A DNA stretch of 64,000 bases. It comes from Alcanivorax hongdengensis A-11-3. Its GTDB lineage: Bacteria > Pseudomonadota > Gammaproteobacteria > Pseudomonadales > Alcanivoracaceae. Positions 24,184-33,055 of this stretch are shown piece after piece (positions within the stretch are counted from its first letter, which is position 1; every line of letters starts with the position of its first letter). Where the stretch lies: the NCBI RefSeq assembly GCF_000300995.1, contig NZ_AMRJ01000001.1, positions 1 to 64,000 on the forward strand. The letters are read 5' to 3'. The notes under the pieces are model-generated. The model was not told the DNA's origin and searched no databases. It was given only the letters and a program-made list of their open reading frames with translations. The translations under genes and the position numbers were made by a program.

Positions 24184-25095
24184 ATGGCCACATTATTTGT
24201 CGAAAACCTGACTGTCGTCGACTTTTCCTACCTGCATGCCAAGCGCGGCATGGTGGGTGAATCCTGGATGGTGGACCTGGAACTGACCGGCGAGCTGGAT
24301 CATCAGGGCATGGTGTTTGATTTCGGCCTGATCAAGAAACAGATCAAGAAACTGATTGATACCCATGTGGATCACCGCCTGCTGGTGCCGGCAGACAGCG
24401 AACAGCTGACCCGCAGCCAGCGTGACGATGACCTGAGCATCGAATGGGCCTACCGCGCCGGCACCATCCGCATGGTCTCTCCCCGGGAAAGCGTGTTGCT
24501 GATGCCGGGCCCGGAAGTGTCCAAGGCCAGCCTGACTCTCTACCTGATGGAGCTGGTACAACAGGCCGTGCCCGACAATGTGGCTGAAGTACAGATTGTG
24601 CTGCGCGAGGAAGACACCGGCACAGCGCCCTTCTACCACTACTCCCATGGCCTCAAGAAGCACGACGGCAATTGCCAGCGCATTGCCCATGGTCACCGCT
24701 CCGGCATCCATATCTTTGAAAACGGCCGTCGCAGCCGCTACTGGGAGAAGATGTGGGCGGACCGCTGGGAAGACATCTACATCGGCACCCAGGAAGACCT
24801 GGAAGGAACCTACTACATCGAGGAAATCCCCCACCACCGCTTTCGCTACGACGCCGACCAGGGCCACTTCGAACTGGTGATCCCGGAAGACCACTGTTAT
24901 CTGGTGGACAGCGACACCACCGTGGAGCAACTGGCCAGCCACATTGCCGGGCAACTGGCGGTGGAAGCGCCGGGCAAGCACTTCCGGGTGCGCGCCTTTG
25001 AAGGGATCGGCAAGGGCGCCATCGCCGAGGCCGGCGAAAACCTGCCCGGCCGGGTACAGACCGGCTGGCTCACCGGCGGCGTGGCTTCGATCTGA
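24184..25095 (+). CDS. Tandem PTPS-fold protein, QueD/6-carboxytetrahydropterin synthase family
   Basis: 303-aa protein made of two T-fold halves. The N-terminal half keeps the GMVFDFGLIKKQI...DHRLL block of QueD/PTPS enzymes but has lost the zinc and cysteine motif. The C-terminal half has H...C...HGH (HGLKKHDGNCQRIAHGH, about residues 159-175) and the anchor-glutamate strand FRVRAFEGIG, but not the FDF/DH block. The family converts 7,8-dihydroneopterin triphosphate to 6-carboxytetrahydropterin (queuosine) or related pterins. Splitting the motifs between halves suggests one complete site formed from both. It stands divergent from the HIT gene and converges on a LysR gene. Confidence 0.75.
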   Translation: MATLFVENLTVVDFSYLHAKRGMVGESWMVDLELTGELDHQGMVFDFGLIKKQIKKLIDTHVDHRLLVPADSEQLTRSQRDDDLSIEWAYRAGTIRMVSPRESVLLMPGPEVSKASLTLYLMELVQQAVPDNVAEVQIVLREEDTGTAPFYHYSHGLKKHDGNCQRIAHGHRSGIHIFENGRRSRYWEKMWADRWEDIYIGTQEDLEGTYYIEEIPHHRFRYDADQGHFELVIPEDHCYLVDSDTTVEQLASHIAGQLAVEAPGKHFRVRAFEGIGKGAIAEAGENLPGRVQTGWLTGGVASI

Positions 25096-25096
25096 T

Positions 25097-26044
25097 TCAT
25101 TCCTCGGCCAGGATGCGCTCCGCTTCTTCCTGAATCAGGCGCCGCAGCCAGCGGTGAGCCACGTTGTGATGCAGCAGGGATGACCAGGCCATCTTCAGTT
25201 CGAACTCGGGAATCTCGAACGGCGGCGACTTGATTACCAGCCGTGGGTTCTGCGCCTGCATGCGGGCCACCCGGCTGGGCAGGGTGGCAACCAGATCGTT
25301 GTTCATGGCCAGCAGGGCCGGCATCTGATAGTGGCGGGTAAAGATGCTGATCTTGCGGCTCTTGCCCAGCTGCTCCAGAGCGTGGTCAATCCAGCCCAGC
25401 CCGCCCAGTTTTTCCGGGTTCATGCCAAACCCCACCCCGAAGCCGGTTTTTGATACCCAGATATGCTGGGCGGACAGGTAGCTGTCCAGGTCGAAATTCA
25501 CGGCAATGGGGTTATCCCGATTGAGCAGGCAGGAGAAGGAGTCCTTCCACAGGCTGACCTGGTGAAACGAACCGGGAATTTCATTGAAGCGGTTCACCGC
25601 CATGTCCACCCGGCCCTGCTCCATATCCTGGTAACTGACATCGGACGGCGTCAGGAAATCGAGCACCACATTGGGCGCCTCCGCCCGCAGACGCCGCACA
25701 ATGTGCGGTACCAGGGTGCCCTCCGCATAGTCACTGGTCATGATGCGAAACACCCGGCGACTTTCCGCGGGCCGGAACACATCCTCCGGGGTAAACAGCT
25801 GCTCGGCCTGGGACAGGATCTGGCGCACCAGCGGGCGCAGTTCCTGGGCGCGCTCCGTGGACGTCATGCCTTCACTGGTACGAATCAGCAAGGGATCACC
25901 GAACAATTCGCGCAGGCGCTTGAGCGCGTTGCTCATGGCCGGCTGGGTAATGCCCAGCTGCTCCGCCGCCCGCGTGACATTCTGTTCGCGCAGCAGGGCA
26001 TCCAGCGACTTGAGCAGATTAAGGTCGGCGCTGCCAACATTCAT
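25097..26044 (-). CDS. LysR-family transcriptional regulator
   Basis: 315-aa LysR regulator. The N-terminal winged helix-turn-helix (NLLKSLDALLREQNVTRAAEQLGITQPAMSNALKRLRELFGDPLLIRTSEG) is of the NodD/NahR/LinR-type branch. The effector domain follows at about residues 90-300 (FRIMTSDYAEGTLVPHIVRRL, PNVVLDFLTPSDVSYQDMEQGRVDMAVN). The gene ends tail to tail with the PTPS-fold gene, so the target cannot be deduced from a shared divergent promoter. Effector unknown. Confidence 0.9.
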   Translation of the reverse strand: MNVGSADLNLLKSLDALLREQNVTRAAEQLGITQPAMSNALKRLRELFGDPLLIRTSEGMTSTERAQELRPLVRQILSQAEQLFTPEDVFRPAESRRVFRIMTSDYAEGTLVPHIVRRLRAEAPNVVLDFLTPSDVSYQDMEQGRVDMAVNRFNEIPGSFHQVSLWKDSFSCLLNRDNPIAVNFDLDSYLSAQHIWVSKTGFGVGFGMNPEKLGGLGWIDHALEQLGKSRKISIFTRHYQMPALLAMNNDLVATLPSRVARMQAQNPRLVIKSPPFEIPEFELKMAWSSLLHHNVAHRWLRRLIQEEAERILAEE

Positions 26045-26264
26045 GCAATCTATCCTTCAAAAACAAGCATCATCCGCTTTTATTGTAGCAGAGAGAACGC
26101 ACACGGCCTCGCCACGAAAACGCCAGGGTGAGTGAGCACTTGATCACGGCTTGAGCAGCGATTCTGGCGTACAACGTTTTTTTACCTGGCAAGTGCTAAC
26201 CCGGTCTCTGTTTGGCGCCTGGTGGCAACCTGCCAGTATCGATTAAGGGCAAAAAAATGCGTAA

Positions 26265-26324
26265 GGTACTTTCGTACCCCGGCAGAGACCCCGTGTCTCT
26301 CTGCGCCAGACCGCCGCTTGGCGG
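26265..26324 (+). promoter_or_regulatory. Three-hairpin leader before amrZ-like gene
   Basis: Within the 309-base gap before the Arc-family gene, three stem-loops stand in a row. GGTAC-TTTC-GTACC is at 26265-26278. GCAGAGA at 26282-26288 pairs with TCTCTGC at 26298-26304. CCGCC-GCTT-GGCGG is at 26311-26324. They end 29 bases before the start codon. No T tract follows, so this is not a simple terminator. It may be a structured 5' leader or a small RNA. The rest of the gap (26045-26264) shows no other feature I can name. Confidence 0.45.
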
Positions 26325-26353
26325 CATTAACAGCTCTTACCATTGAGGTTTTT

Positions 26354-26626
26354 ATGAAAACCAGCGAAACCACGCGAGCCGAGAAGTTCGTGGTTCGTTT
26401 TCCACAAGGGATGAGAGACGCGGTTGCACAGGCGGCAACAGCCAGTCATCGCAGCATGAACGCCGAAATCATCGCCCGGCTGCAGCACAGTCTGGAGCAC
26501 TGCCCGCAGCAGTTTCCCCGCGCGGACAGCGCCGTTCCCCATGGCAATGAGGAAAGCTATCTGCTGGAGCGCTTTCGTGACCTGCCCAGCGGCAAGCAGC
26601 AGGCCCTGCTCGCCCTGCTGGATTAA
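26354..26626 (+). CDS. Arc-family ribbon-helix-helix regulator, AmrZ-like
   Basis: 90-aa DNA-binding protein. The N-terminal 50 residues (EKFVVRFPQGMRDAVAQAA...HRSMNAEIIARLQ) are the Arc/Mnt ribbon-helix-helix and closely resemble Pseudomonas AmrZ (DKFVVRLPEGMRE...HRSMNSEIIARLE), from memory. AmrZ controls motility, exopolysaccharide and c-di-GMP genes. The next gene here encodes a diguanylate cyclase, which fits. The start is ATG at 26354 after GAGG. The C-terminal 35 residues (RFRDLPSGKQQALLALL) also match the AmrZ tail pattern. Preceded by a hairpin-rich leader. Confidence 0.78.
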   Translation: MKTSETTRAEKFVVRFPQGMRDAVAQAATASHRSMNAEIIARLQHSLEHCPQQFPRADSAVPHGNEESYLLERFRDLPSGKQQALLALLD

Positions 26627-26724
26627 CGTTTTCATAAGATAATTTTCGTAGCCGGTTACATGTTCTATGATACTCCTACAGGTTGCTGAAACCGGCAGCC
26701 TTTCGGGAGGGAGTCAATCAGGAC

Positions 26725-27948
26725 GTGACATCAACCAATTTGCACAATCCGCTGCCCAGTGGCAGCGACATCAGCCTGCCCTGGCACCTTCGGTTGCCAC
26801 GCCCGCTGGAAAAGGATTTCCGGCTGTATTTCCGCGCCAGCGTCATCAAGATCGCCCCACTGGCCCTGGTCATGCTGGCCATTCTGCTGGTGCTGGCCGT
26901 ATGCGTGGAATACCTGATCGACCCGGCGGTGATTGCCGTCAGCTGGCGACCGCGCCTGCTGACCCTGATGCTGATCGTCGGCACCCTGATCCTGATGCGC
27001 AAACCGGCCTGGCATGTCTGGCTACACCCGGCGTCCCTGCTACTGGCCTTTGGTATCGCCTTTACCGGCGACTACCTGGGCATGGCCATTGAACACCCGC
27101 TGTCCTATACCTTTTTCCTGCAGACACCGGTGGCCATTCTGCTGATCTGCATTGTCCTGCGGGTGCCGTTCTATGCGGCGCTGTCCAGCTCCCTGATCAT
27201 GATCGGCGCACTGGGGGTCTGCACCCATATCAGCCAGCATGAACCCTTTGCCGCCATGACCCTGCTGCTGCTGACCCTGGCCCTGGGCAGCATGAGCCTG
27301 TTCGGCCAGTACGTGTACGAGCGGCTGCTGCGTCAGCATTTCCTCTCCGAGCATGTGCTTTACCAACACCGTAATGAGCTGCATTCTGCCAATATCGTGC
27401 TGGAGAGCCAGGCCACCATCGACGGACTGACCGGCTGCATCAACCGGCGCGGCATGGAAAGCCGGCTCAACCACCTGTATCACCAACTCAACAGCAAGAC
27501 CCCGGACGCACCCAGGCGCATCAGCCTGTTGCTGTTCGATATCGATTTCTTCAAGCAGTACAACGACACCTATGGTCACCCGGCCGGCGATGAATGCCTC
27601 AAACGGGTGTCATCGGTGCCCCTGTCCATGGTTCAGAACGAGACCGATTTCGTGGCCCGTTACGGCGGCGAGGAGTTCGTCATCGTACTGACCAACTCCA
27701 GCTTCAATGATGCCCTGGTGTTTGCCGAGCGCATGCGCAACCGCATCGAACAGCTGGGCCTGCCCCATAGCGGCTCCCGCGTCAGCCAGGTGGTGACCAT
27801 CAGTGTCGGCGTCTCCTGCTCGGACGGGCCGGCGGAAAACGGCGCGGAACTGCTCAAGATGGCCGACGAGGCGCTCTACCAGGCCAAGGGGGCCGGCCGT
27901 AACCGGGTGGCGCAGATGAGCCATGAGGGTCAGGTACTGATGCTCTGA
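26725..27948 (+). CDS. Membrane diguanylate cyclase (GGDEF)
   Basis: About 407 aa. The N-terminal half has six hydrophobic helices (IAPLALVMLAILLVLAVCVEYL, LLTLMLIVGTLIL, ASLLLAFGIAF, TPVAILLICIVL and two more), then a linker helix and a GGDEF domain from about residue 230. The signature is GGEEF (about residue 314), with DIDFFKQYND and SVGVSCSDG as substrate and metal sites, so it should make c-di-GMP. The RxxD inhibitory site is absent (the position reads NETD). I prefer GTG at 26725 after GGGAGGG; TTG at 26683 is possible. It follows the AmrZ-like gene. Confidence 0.85.
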   Translation: MTSTNLHNPLPSGSDISLPWHLRLPRPLEKDFRLYFRASVIKIAPLALVMLAILLVLAVCVEYLIDPAVIAVSWRPRLLTLMLIVGTLILMRKPAWHVWLHPASLLLAFGIAFTGDYLGMAIEHPLSYTFFLQTPVAILLICIVLRVPFYAALSSSLIMIGALGVCTHISQHEPFAAMTLLLLTLALGSMSLFGQYVYERLLRQHFLSEHVLYQHRNELHSANIVLESQATIDGLTGCINRRGMESRLNHLYHQLNSKTPDAPRRISLLLFDIDFFKQYNDTYGHPAGDECLKRVSSVPLSMVQNETDFVARYGGEEFVIVLTNSSFNDALVFAERMRNRIEQLGLPHSGSRVSQVVTISVGVSCSDGPAENGAELLKMADEALYQAKGAGRNRVAQMSHEGQVLML

Positions 27949-27968
27949 GGCGCCCATGCGCGCCAGGG

Positions 27969-28799
27969 TCATTCTGTCGGCATGGGCGGCACCACGGTTT
28001 GCGGGTCGAGGCGTTGCTGATACCAGTTGAGGCGCCAGTCCAGATGCGGGCCGGTGGCCCGGCCGGACTGCCCGACCCGCGCCACCGGCTGCCCCTGCTT
28101 GACCTGCTGCCCCGCCTTCACCAGCACGGCACTGAGATGAATCATGGTGGACGACACGCCATAACCATGATCAATGATGAGGGTGCCCCCGGAGTAGTAA
28201 TTATCCGGTTGTACCAGGGTCACGGTGCCATCCGCCGGCGCCACCACCAGGGTTCCGGCGGGCCGGGCCACATCCACACCATAATGCGGGCGCCCGGGCT
28301 TGCCGTTGTAGACCCGCTGACTCCCGTAAACACCGGTGACCGGCCCGGTGAGGGGCCAGCGAAAATCCGTCAGGAAGGCGGTCAGTGACGAGTCGGTATC
28401 GCGGGCGGCCTTGACCTGGGCCACTTCCCGCTGGATACGGGCCAGCACCGCCGGCGGCGGGGTTTTGACGGTGCGCTCGGGGACGCCATTGACCCGCTGG
28501 ATAGGGTACTGGCGGGGCTCCAGGGTCAACGCGACGGTCTGCTGCTCACCCTGGCGACGCAACACCAGTAGCGGGTGCAGATCCGCATCACGGGCAAAGC
28601 CGACGGCAAAGAAACCGTCCGGGGTGGTGCGCACCGGCTTATCACCCAGCCAGACGCTCACTCCCGCTAGTACCTGACCTCGCAGCAAGGTTCCCTGGGT
28701 ACGTTCTCCCTGCAGCGACTGCAGCCAGTCAGCCGCCCACAGCGGCTTCCCCAGCAGCAATAGCACGGCCATCGGCAGCATCCCTCGCAGCACCGGCAT
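27969..28799 (-). CDS. M23-family peptidoglycan endopeptidase
   Basis: 276-aa exported LytM/M23 metallopeptidase. A signal peptide (LPMAVLLLLGKPLWA) precedes an N-terminal beta domain, then the peptidase: GSQRVYNGKPGRPHYGVDVARPAGT with the zinc ligands H and D, and a downstream HLSAV and GPHLDWRL supplying the remaining His. All expected ligands are present, so it should be active rather than an EnvC-type activator. I chose ATG 28799 with AGGGAG upstream; GTG 28820, overlapping the HD-GYP stop codon, is the alternative. It is the downstream gene of a pair with the HD-GYP protein. Confidence 0.87.
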   Translation of the reverse strand: MPVLRGMLPMAVLLLLGKPLWAADWLQSLQGERTQGTLLRGQVLAGVSVWLGDKPVRTTPDGFFAVGFARDADLHPLLVLRRQGEQQTVALTLEPRQYPIQRVNGVPERTVKTPPPAVLARIQREVAQVKAARDTDSSLTAFLTDFRWPLTGPVTGVYGSQRVYNGKPGRPHYGVDVARPAGTLVVAPADGTVTLVQPDNYYSGGTLIIDHGYGVSSTMIHLSAVLVKAGQQVKQGQPVARVGQSGRATGPHLDWRLNWYQQRLDPQTVVPPMPTE

Positions 28800-28816
28800 A
28801 CGCTTGTTCTCCCTGA

Positions 28817-30388
28817 TCACAGAAATGCGCTGGCATCATCCACATCCAGCTGCTGCGGGTCCAAGAACTGCTGCCCATATTGGCGCCATACCCCGGACAG
28901 AATGAACAGCCGGTAGAGATCCGGGTCCAGATGCTGGTTGTTGCGCATGCGCTGCATGATGCCCAGCGCCTCGCTCAGGCGCAGGGGCATCTTGTAGGGA
29001 CGCTCCCGGGAAGTCAGCGCCTCGAACACATCGGCAATGGCCATGATGCGGGCCGGGATCGACATCTGCTCGCGGGTCAGGCCACGGGGAAAGCCGCTGC
29101 CATCCATTTTCTCATGGTGGCCGCCGGCGTACTCCGGCACCTGGCGAAGCTTGGCCGGAAACGGCAGGGATTCGAGCATGTCCAGGGTCACATCCATATG
29201 GCCATTGATGATCTGGCGTTCCCTGGGCGTCAGCGTGCCCCGGGCAATACAGAGATTTTCCACCTCATCCTCGGTGAGCAGCGGCCGGACCCGGCCCCAG
29301 GCATCGGTCCACTGGCGGGCGGCAATGTCGCGTACACGCTGCTGGTCGGCCTCGGCCATGGCTTCACCGCCACGGTTGATGCGCTCAAGAAAGGTCAGAT
29401 CATCGGTAATCGCCTGGATGCCGGCTTCCAGTGTCCGGCGATACTCGGGTTCCGCTGACGGATTCTCCAGACAGGCCCGCTCATAATCGAATTCCACCCG
29501 CGCCCGCAGCGAGGCAAACCGGCTGGAAACCTCCTCGATACGGTCATGCAGGGTATGCAGCTTGGTGGACTTGTCGAGCACCGAGTCCGGCGTCGCCAGC
29601 TTGCCGCAATCATGCAGCCAGGCCGCCACATGCAGCTCGTACCAGCCATCCTCGTCCAGGCTGAAATCGGCGAAGGTCTCGCCATCATCGCAGACGGCCT
29701 GGGCCAGCATTTCGGTGATCACCGGCACCCGCTGACAATGGGCACTGGTATGCGGGCTCTTGGCATCAATGGCCTGGGCCAGCACCTTGATAAAGGCATC
29801 CAGCAGTTCCTTGAGGTCCTGCACCTGGCTCAGGTTACTGAGCGCAATCCCCGCATAGGTCAGCAGAGACTGGAAGATCAGATCACTGTGCTCACCCAGG
29901 CGCGTCAGGGTACCCGGCATCTTGCGACTGTAGGCCAGCTGCAACACTCCGATGACCGCCCCTTCGTGATTGCGCAGCGGCCACAGGCGCAGCCCGCCGG
30001 CGTTCGGGGCCAGGGCCGCCAGCAACGGCCGGTCCGCCTCGGCCAGGGCGGCATCGCTGACCTGCACCACCAGCGGGCTGCCCTGTGCAAAGCAGCGTTG
30101 CACCGGCCCATCACCATCCGCCACCGGGCGAAACAGGGCGGCATCTTCCTGCAGCGGGCCACTACTGCCCTGGCGACACAGGCAACGCAGGCCCGGCGGC
30201 TGGGCGGAATCGGCATATAGCCATACCCAACCGGTGTGCGCCTGGCAGAGGTAGAGGGCCTCGTCCAGCAGGGCTTCCAGCAGGCGCGGCACATCGCGCT
30301 GCTCACTGAGGTGCTGGGCCACCCGCAGCAGGCGGGGCAGCAAGGCTTCACTGGACAGCGACGGTGAGTCGGGCAGTGGAGGAATCAT
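28817..30388 (-). CDS. GAF/HD-GYP cyclic-di-GMP phosphodiesterase
   Basis: 523-aa cytoplasmic protein: a GAF domain at about residues 20-190 (LLEALLDEALYLCQAHTGWVWLY), a linker, and an HD-GYP domain at about 205-505. HD is seen as WLHDCGKLATPD, and the signature GHHEKMDGSGFPRGL has Phe in place of the Tyr of GYP. IPARIMAIADVFEALTSRERPYK follows as usual. The domain has an unusually long insert between the HD and the GYP parts. Expected role: hydrolysis of c-di-GMP in response to a small ligand. It probably opposes the nearby diguanylate cyclase. Confidence 0.85.
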   Translation of the reverse strand: MIPPLPDSPSLSSEALLPRLLRVAQHLSEQRDVPRLLEALLDEALYLCQAHTGWVWLYADSAQPPGLRCLCRQGSSGPLQEDAALFRPVADGDGPVQRCFAQGSPLVVQVSDAALAEADRPLLAALAPNAGGLRLWPLRNHEGAVIGVLQLAYSRKMPGTLTRLGEHSDLIFQSLLTYAGIALSNLSQVQDLKELLDAFIKVLAQAIDAKSPHTSAHCQRVPVITEMLAQAVCDDGETFADFSLDEDGWYELHVAAWLHDCGKLATPDSVLDKSTKLHTLHDRIEEVSSRFASLRARVEFDYERACLENPSAEPEYRRTLEAGIQAITDDLTFLERINRGGEAMAEADQQRVRDIAARQWTDAWGRVRPLLTEDEVENLCIARGTLTPRERQIINGHMDVTLDMLESLPFPAKLRQVPEYAGGHHEKMDGSGFPRGLTREQMSIPARIMAIADVFEALTSRERPYKMPLRLSEALGIMQRMRNNQHLDPDLYRLFILSGVWRQYGQQFLDPQQLDVDDASAFL

Positions 30389-30585
30389 GGGCAATCCGGC
30401 TCCCGTTGGGCATTCCTTATCATCGCTCAAGCATAGGCTGGCCCGGCGAACCAGGCAAAGCCCGGTGCCGTGCGTCGAATAATCCACGACCAACGTGGCC
30501 AAAGCCACGTCTTGCCTTGAAGCGGCGGGCCCGATTGCCTACCATCTGCCGGTTCTGAGCCAATCATCTGGATCCCTTGTCACCC

Positions 30586-32499
30586 ATGAGTGTGAGCTAT
30601 CGACTGCCCGACGGGGCAAGCATGGAGTTTGAACAGCCGGTGTCGGCCCTGGAAATCGCCGGGCGCATCAGCAAAAAACTCGCCAAACAGGCCCTGGCCG
30701 CCAAGGTCAACGGCAACCTCATTGACGTCTATCTGCCCATCGACGATGGCGCCACCGTGGAAATCATTACCCGCGACACCGACGATGCGCTGGAACTGAT
30801 TCGCCACGACGCCGCCCACGTGATGGCCGAAGCCGTACAGGAACTGTTCCCCGACACCCAGGTGACCATTGGCCCGACCATCGAGAACGGCTTCTATTAC
30901 GACTTCCATCGTGCAGAGCCGTTCACCCCGGACGACCTCAAGACCATCGAAAAGCGCATGCAGGACATCGTGCGCCGTAACGAGGACATCCGCCGTGAAG
31001 TCTGGGACCGCGATGAAGCCATCGCGTTCTTCCTGAACGCCGGTGAAGAGTTCAAGGCCGAGATCATTCGTGATCTGCCCGCCGATCAGGAAGTGAGCCT
31101 CTACCGCCAGGGCGATTTCATCGATCTGTGCCGGGGCCCGCACCTGCCCAGCACCAGCAAGCTGGGAGATGGCTTCAAGCTGACCAAGGTGGCCGGCGCC
31201 TACTGGCGCGGCGATGCCACCAAGGCCCAGCTGCAGCGCATCTACGGCACTGCCTGGCGCGACAAGAAGGAACTGAACGCCTATCTCAAGCAGCTTGAGG
31301 AAGCGGCCAAACGCGATCACCGCAAACTCGGCAAGGAAATGGACCTGTTCCACCAGCAGGAAGAAGCCCCGGGCATGGTGTTCTGGCACCCGCGCGGCTG
31401 GGCCATCTGGCAGAAGGTGGAGCAGTACGTGCGCAAGGTATACCGTGACAGCGGATACCAGGAAGTGCGAGGTCCCCAGATCATGGACGTGAGCCTGTGG
31501 AAGCGCTCCGGCCACTGGGATAACTACCAGGAAAACATGTTCTTCACCGAATCCGAGAAACGGACCTACGCGGTGAAGCCCATGAACTGCCCCGGTCACG
31601 TGCAGATCTACAACGCCGCCCTGCACAGCTACCGCGACCTGCCGATCCGTTACGCGGAGTTCGGCGGCTGCCACCGCAATGAGCCGTCAGGGGCCCTGCA
31701 CGGCATCATGCGCGTGCGCGCCTTTACCCAGGACGACGGCCACATTTTCTGTACCGAAGATCAGGTGGAAGCGGAAGTGACCGCCTTCCACAAGCAGGCC
31801 ATGGCGGTCTATGCGGATTTCGGTTTCGAGAATATCTCGGTGAAACTGGCCCTGCGCCCGGACAAGCGCATCGGCACGGACGAGGCATGGGACAAGGCCG
31901 AAAATGGACTGCGTGCGGCCCTCAGTAACGCCGGGGTGCAGTGGGAAGAACTGCCCGGCGAAGGCGCCTTCTACGGCCCCAAGATCGAATACCATCTGAA
32001 GGATTCCATCGGCCGCGCCTGGCAGATGGGCACCGTGCAGTTTGACCCCATGATGCCCGAACGCCTGGATGCCGAGTACGTGGATGAGAACTCCCAGCGC
32101 CAGCGTCCGATCATGCTGCACCGCGCCATCGTGGGCTCCATGGAACGCTTTATCGGTATCCTCATCGAGCACCACGCCGGCCATCTGCCGCTGTGGCTGG
32201 CGCCGGTGCCGGTGGTGATTGCCACCATTACCAACGCCGCCGATGACTATGCCCGCACAGTGAAGGCCAAACTGGAAGCCGCCGGCGTGACCGTGGAAAT
32301 GGACCTGCGCAATGAGAAGATTGGCTACAAGGTGCGCGAACACTCCCGCGCCAAGGTGCCGGTGATCCTGGTTCTCGGCAAACAGGAAGAGGAAGAGCAG
32401 CAGGTGGCCATTCGTCGTCTCGGCTCCCAGGCCACCGAGACGGTGGCCCTGGACGAGGCCGTCGCCAACCTGGCCGACGCCACCCGCCTGCCGATCTAA
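30586..32499 (+). CDS. thrS: Threonyl-tRNA synthetase
   Basis: 637-aa class II synthetase. A TGS domain (residues 1-60) and the HxxxH editing domain ([12 protein letters not shown]) come first, then the catalytic core with zinc ligands Cys (MNCPGH), His (DDGHIF) and His (IEHHAGH). The anticodon-binding domain is C-terminal ([20 protein letters not shown]). Full length with all zinc ligands. I use ATG 30586 rather than TTG 30577. In many gammaproteobacteria infC, rpmI and rplT follow thrS; here a terminator and hisI follow. Position next to hisI and cysS suggests it may be a second, zinc-stress copy, which cannot be judged without the rest of the genome. Confidence 0.96.
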   Translation: MSVSYRLPDGASMEFEQPVSALEIAGRISKKLAKQALAAKVNGNLIDVYLPIDDGATVEIITRDTDDALELIRHDAAHVMAEAVQELFPDTQVTIGPTIENGFYYDFHRAEPFTPDDLKTIEKRMQDIVRRNEDIRREVWDRDEAIAFFLNAGEEFKAEIIRDLPADQEVSLYRQGDFIDLCRGPHLPSTSKLGDGFKLTKVAGAYWRGDATKAQLQRIYGTAWRDKKELNAYLKQLEEAAKRDHRKLGKEMDLFHQQEEAPGMVFWHPRGWAIWQKVEQYVRKVYRDSGYQEVRGPQIMDVSLWKRSGHWDNYQENMFFTESEKRTYAVKPMNCPGHVQIYNAALHSYRDLPIRYAEFGGCHRNEPSGALHGIMRVRAFTQDDGHIFCTEDQVEAEVTAFHKQAMAVYADFGFENISVKLALRPDKRIGTDEAWDKAENGLRAALSNAGVQWEELPGEGAFYGPKIEYHLKDSIGRAWQMGTVQFDPMMPERLDAEYVDENSQRQRPIMLHRAIVGSMERFIGILIEHHAGHLPLWLAPVPVVIATITNAADDYARTVKAKLEAAGVTVEMDLRNEKIGYKVREHSRAKVPVILVLGKQEEEEQQVAIRRLGSQATETVALDEAVANLADATRLPI

Positions 32500-32500
32500 C

Positions 32501-32588
32501 GGTCAGACGTCGGAGGTCTGACGTCTGACGCGAAAACCCGCGTGGCCGGGTTTTCTGGTTTTATGCGTCCGACGTCCGACGTCCGACC
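32501..32588. repeat. TCYGACG heptamer repeat around a terminator
   Basis: Between thrS and hisI. Heptamers TCTGACG (32517-32523, 32524-32530) and TCCGACG (32568-32574, 32575-32581, plus a variant to 32588) flank a hairpin. Because GACGTC is palindromic, the two blocks also form an imperfect long inverted repeat (32501-32531 with 32565-32588). It is non-coding and looks like a dispersed intergenic repeat. Confidence 0.6.
32532..32555 (+). terminator. Terminator after thrS
   Basis: GAAAACCCG and CGGGTTTTC form a 9-bp stem with a 6-base loop, ending in T-rich sequence (TTTTCTGGTTTT). It lies 33 bases after the thrS stop and ahead of hisI, so the two genes are probably not a simple operon. Confidence 0.65.
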
Positions 32589-32604
32589 CCAGACGGGAAG
32601 CACC

Positions 32605-33036
32605 ATGTTCAAACAGAATGAACAACAAGCCGAAGGTTTTCAGGTCTCGCTGCAAGAGGCCCTGGACAACCTCAAGTACAACGCCGACGGTCTGGTGCCT
32701 GCCATTGCCCAGCAACACGACAGCGGCGAAGTCCTGATGATGGCCTGGATGAACCGGCAAGCCATCGAGGAGACCCTGCGAACCGGGCGCGTGTGCTACT
32801 ACTCCCGCTCTCGCAAGACCCTGTGGCGCAAGGGCGAGTCCTCTAGTCAGGTGCAACAACTGAAAGAACTGCGCTTCGACTGCGACGCCGACACTGTGCT
32901 GGTGAGCGTGGATCAGACCGGCCCCGCCTGCCATACCGGTCGCCGCGACTGCTTCTACTGGAAAGCGGACGCCGACAGCGTGACCATCGATAAGACGCCG
33001 ATCATCGATCCGAAAGAGCTTTACGATAAAACGTAA
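32605..33036 (+). CDS. hisI: Phosphoribosyl-AMP cyclohydrolase
   Basis: 143-aa HisI, the histidine-pathway enzyme opening the ring of phosphoribosyl-AMP. The core is LVPAIAQQHDSGEVLMMAWMN and RVCYYSRSRKTLWRKGESS. The three zinc cysteines are in FDCDAD and ACHTGRRDC, and the magnesium-binding Asp cluster DCDAD is present. It stands alone rather than in a his operon and lacks a HisE domain. Stand-alone HisI paralogs are a known part of zinc-starvation regulons. ATG 32605 follows GGGAAG; upstream codons in the frame run into the repeat. Confidence 0.92.
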   Translation: MFKQNEQQAEGFQVSLQEALDNLKYNADGLVPAIAQQHDSGEVLMMAWMNRQAIEETLRTGRVCYYSRSRKTLWRKGESSSQVQQLKELRFDCDADTVLVSVDQTGPACHTGRRDCFYWKADADSVTIDKTPIIDPKELYDKT

Positions 33037-33055
33037 TTTCGAAGCCTGATGGGCT

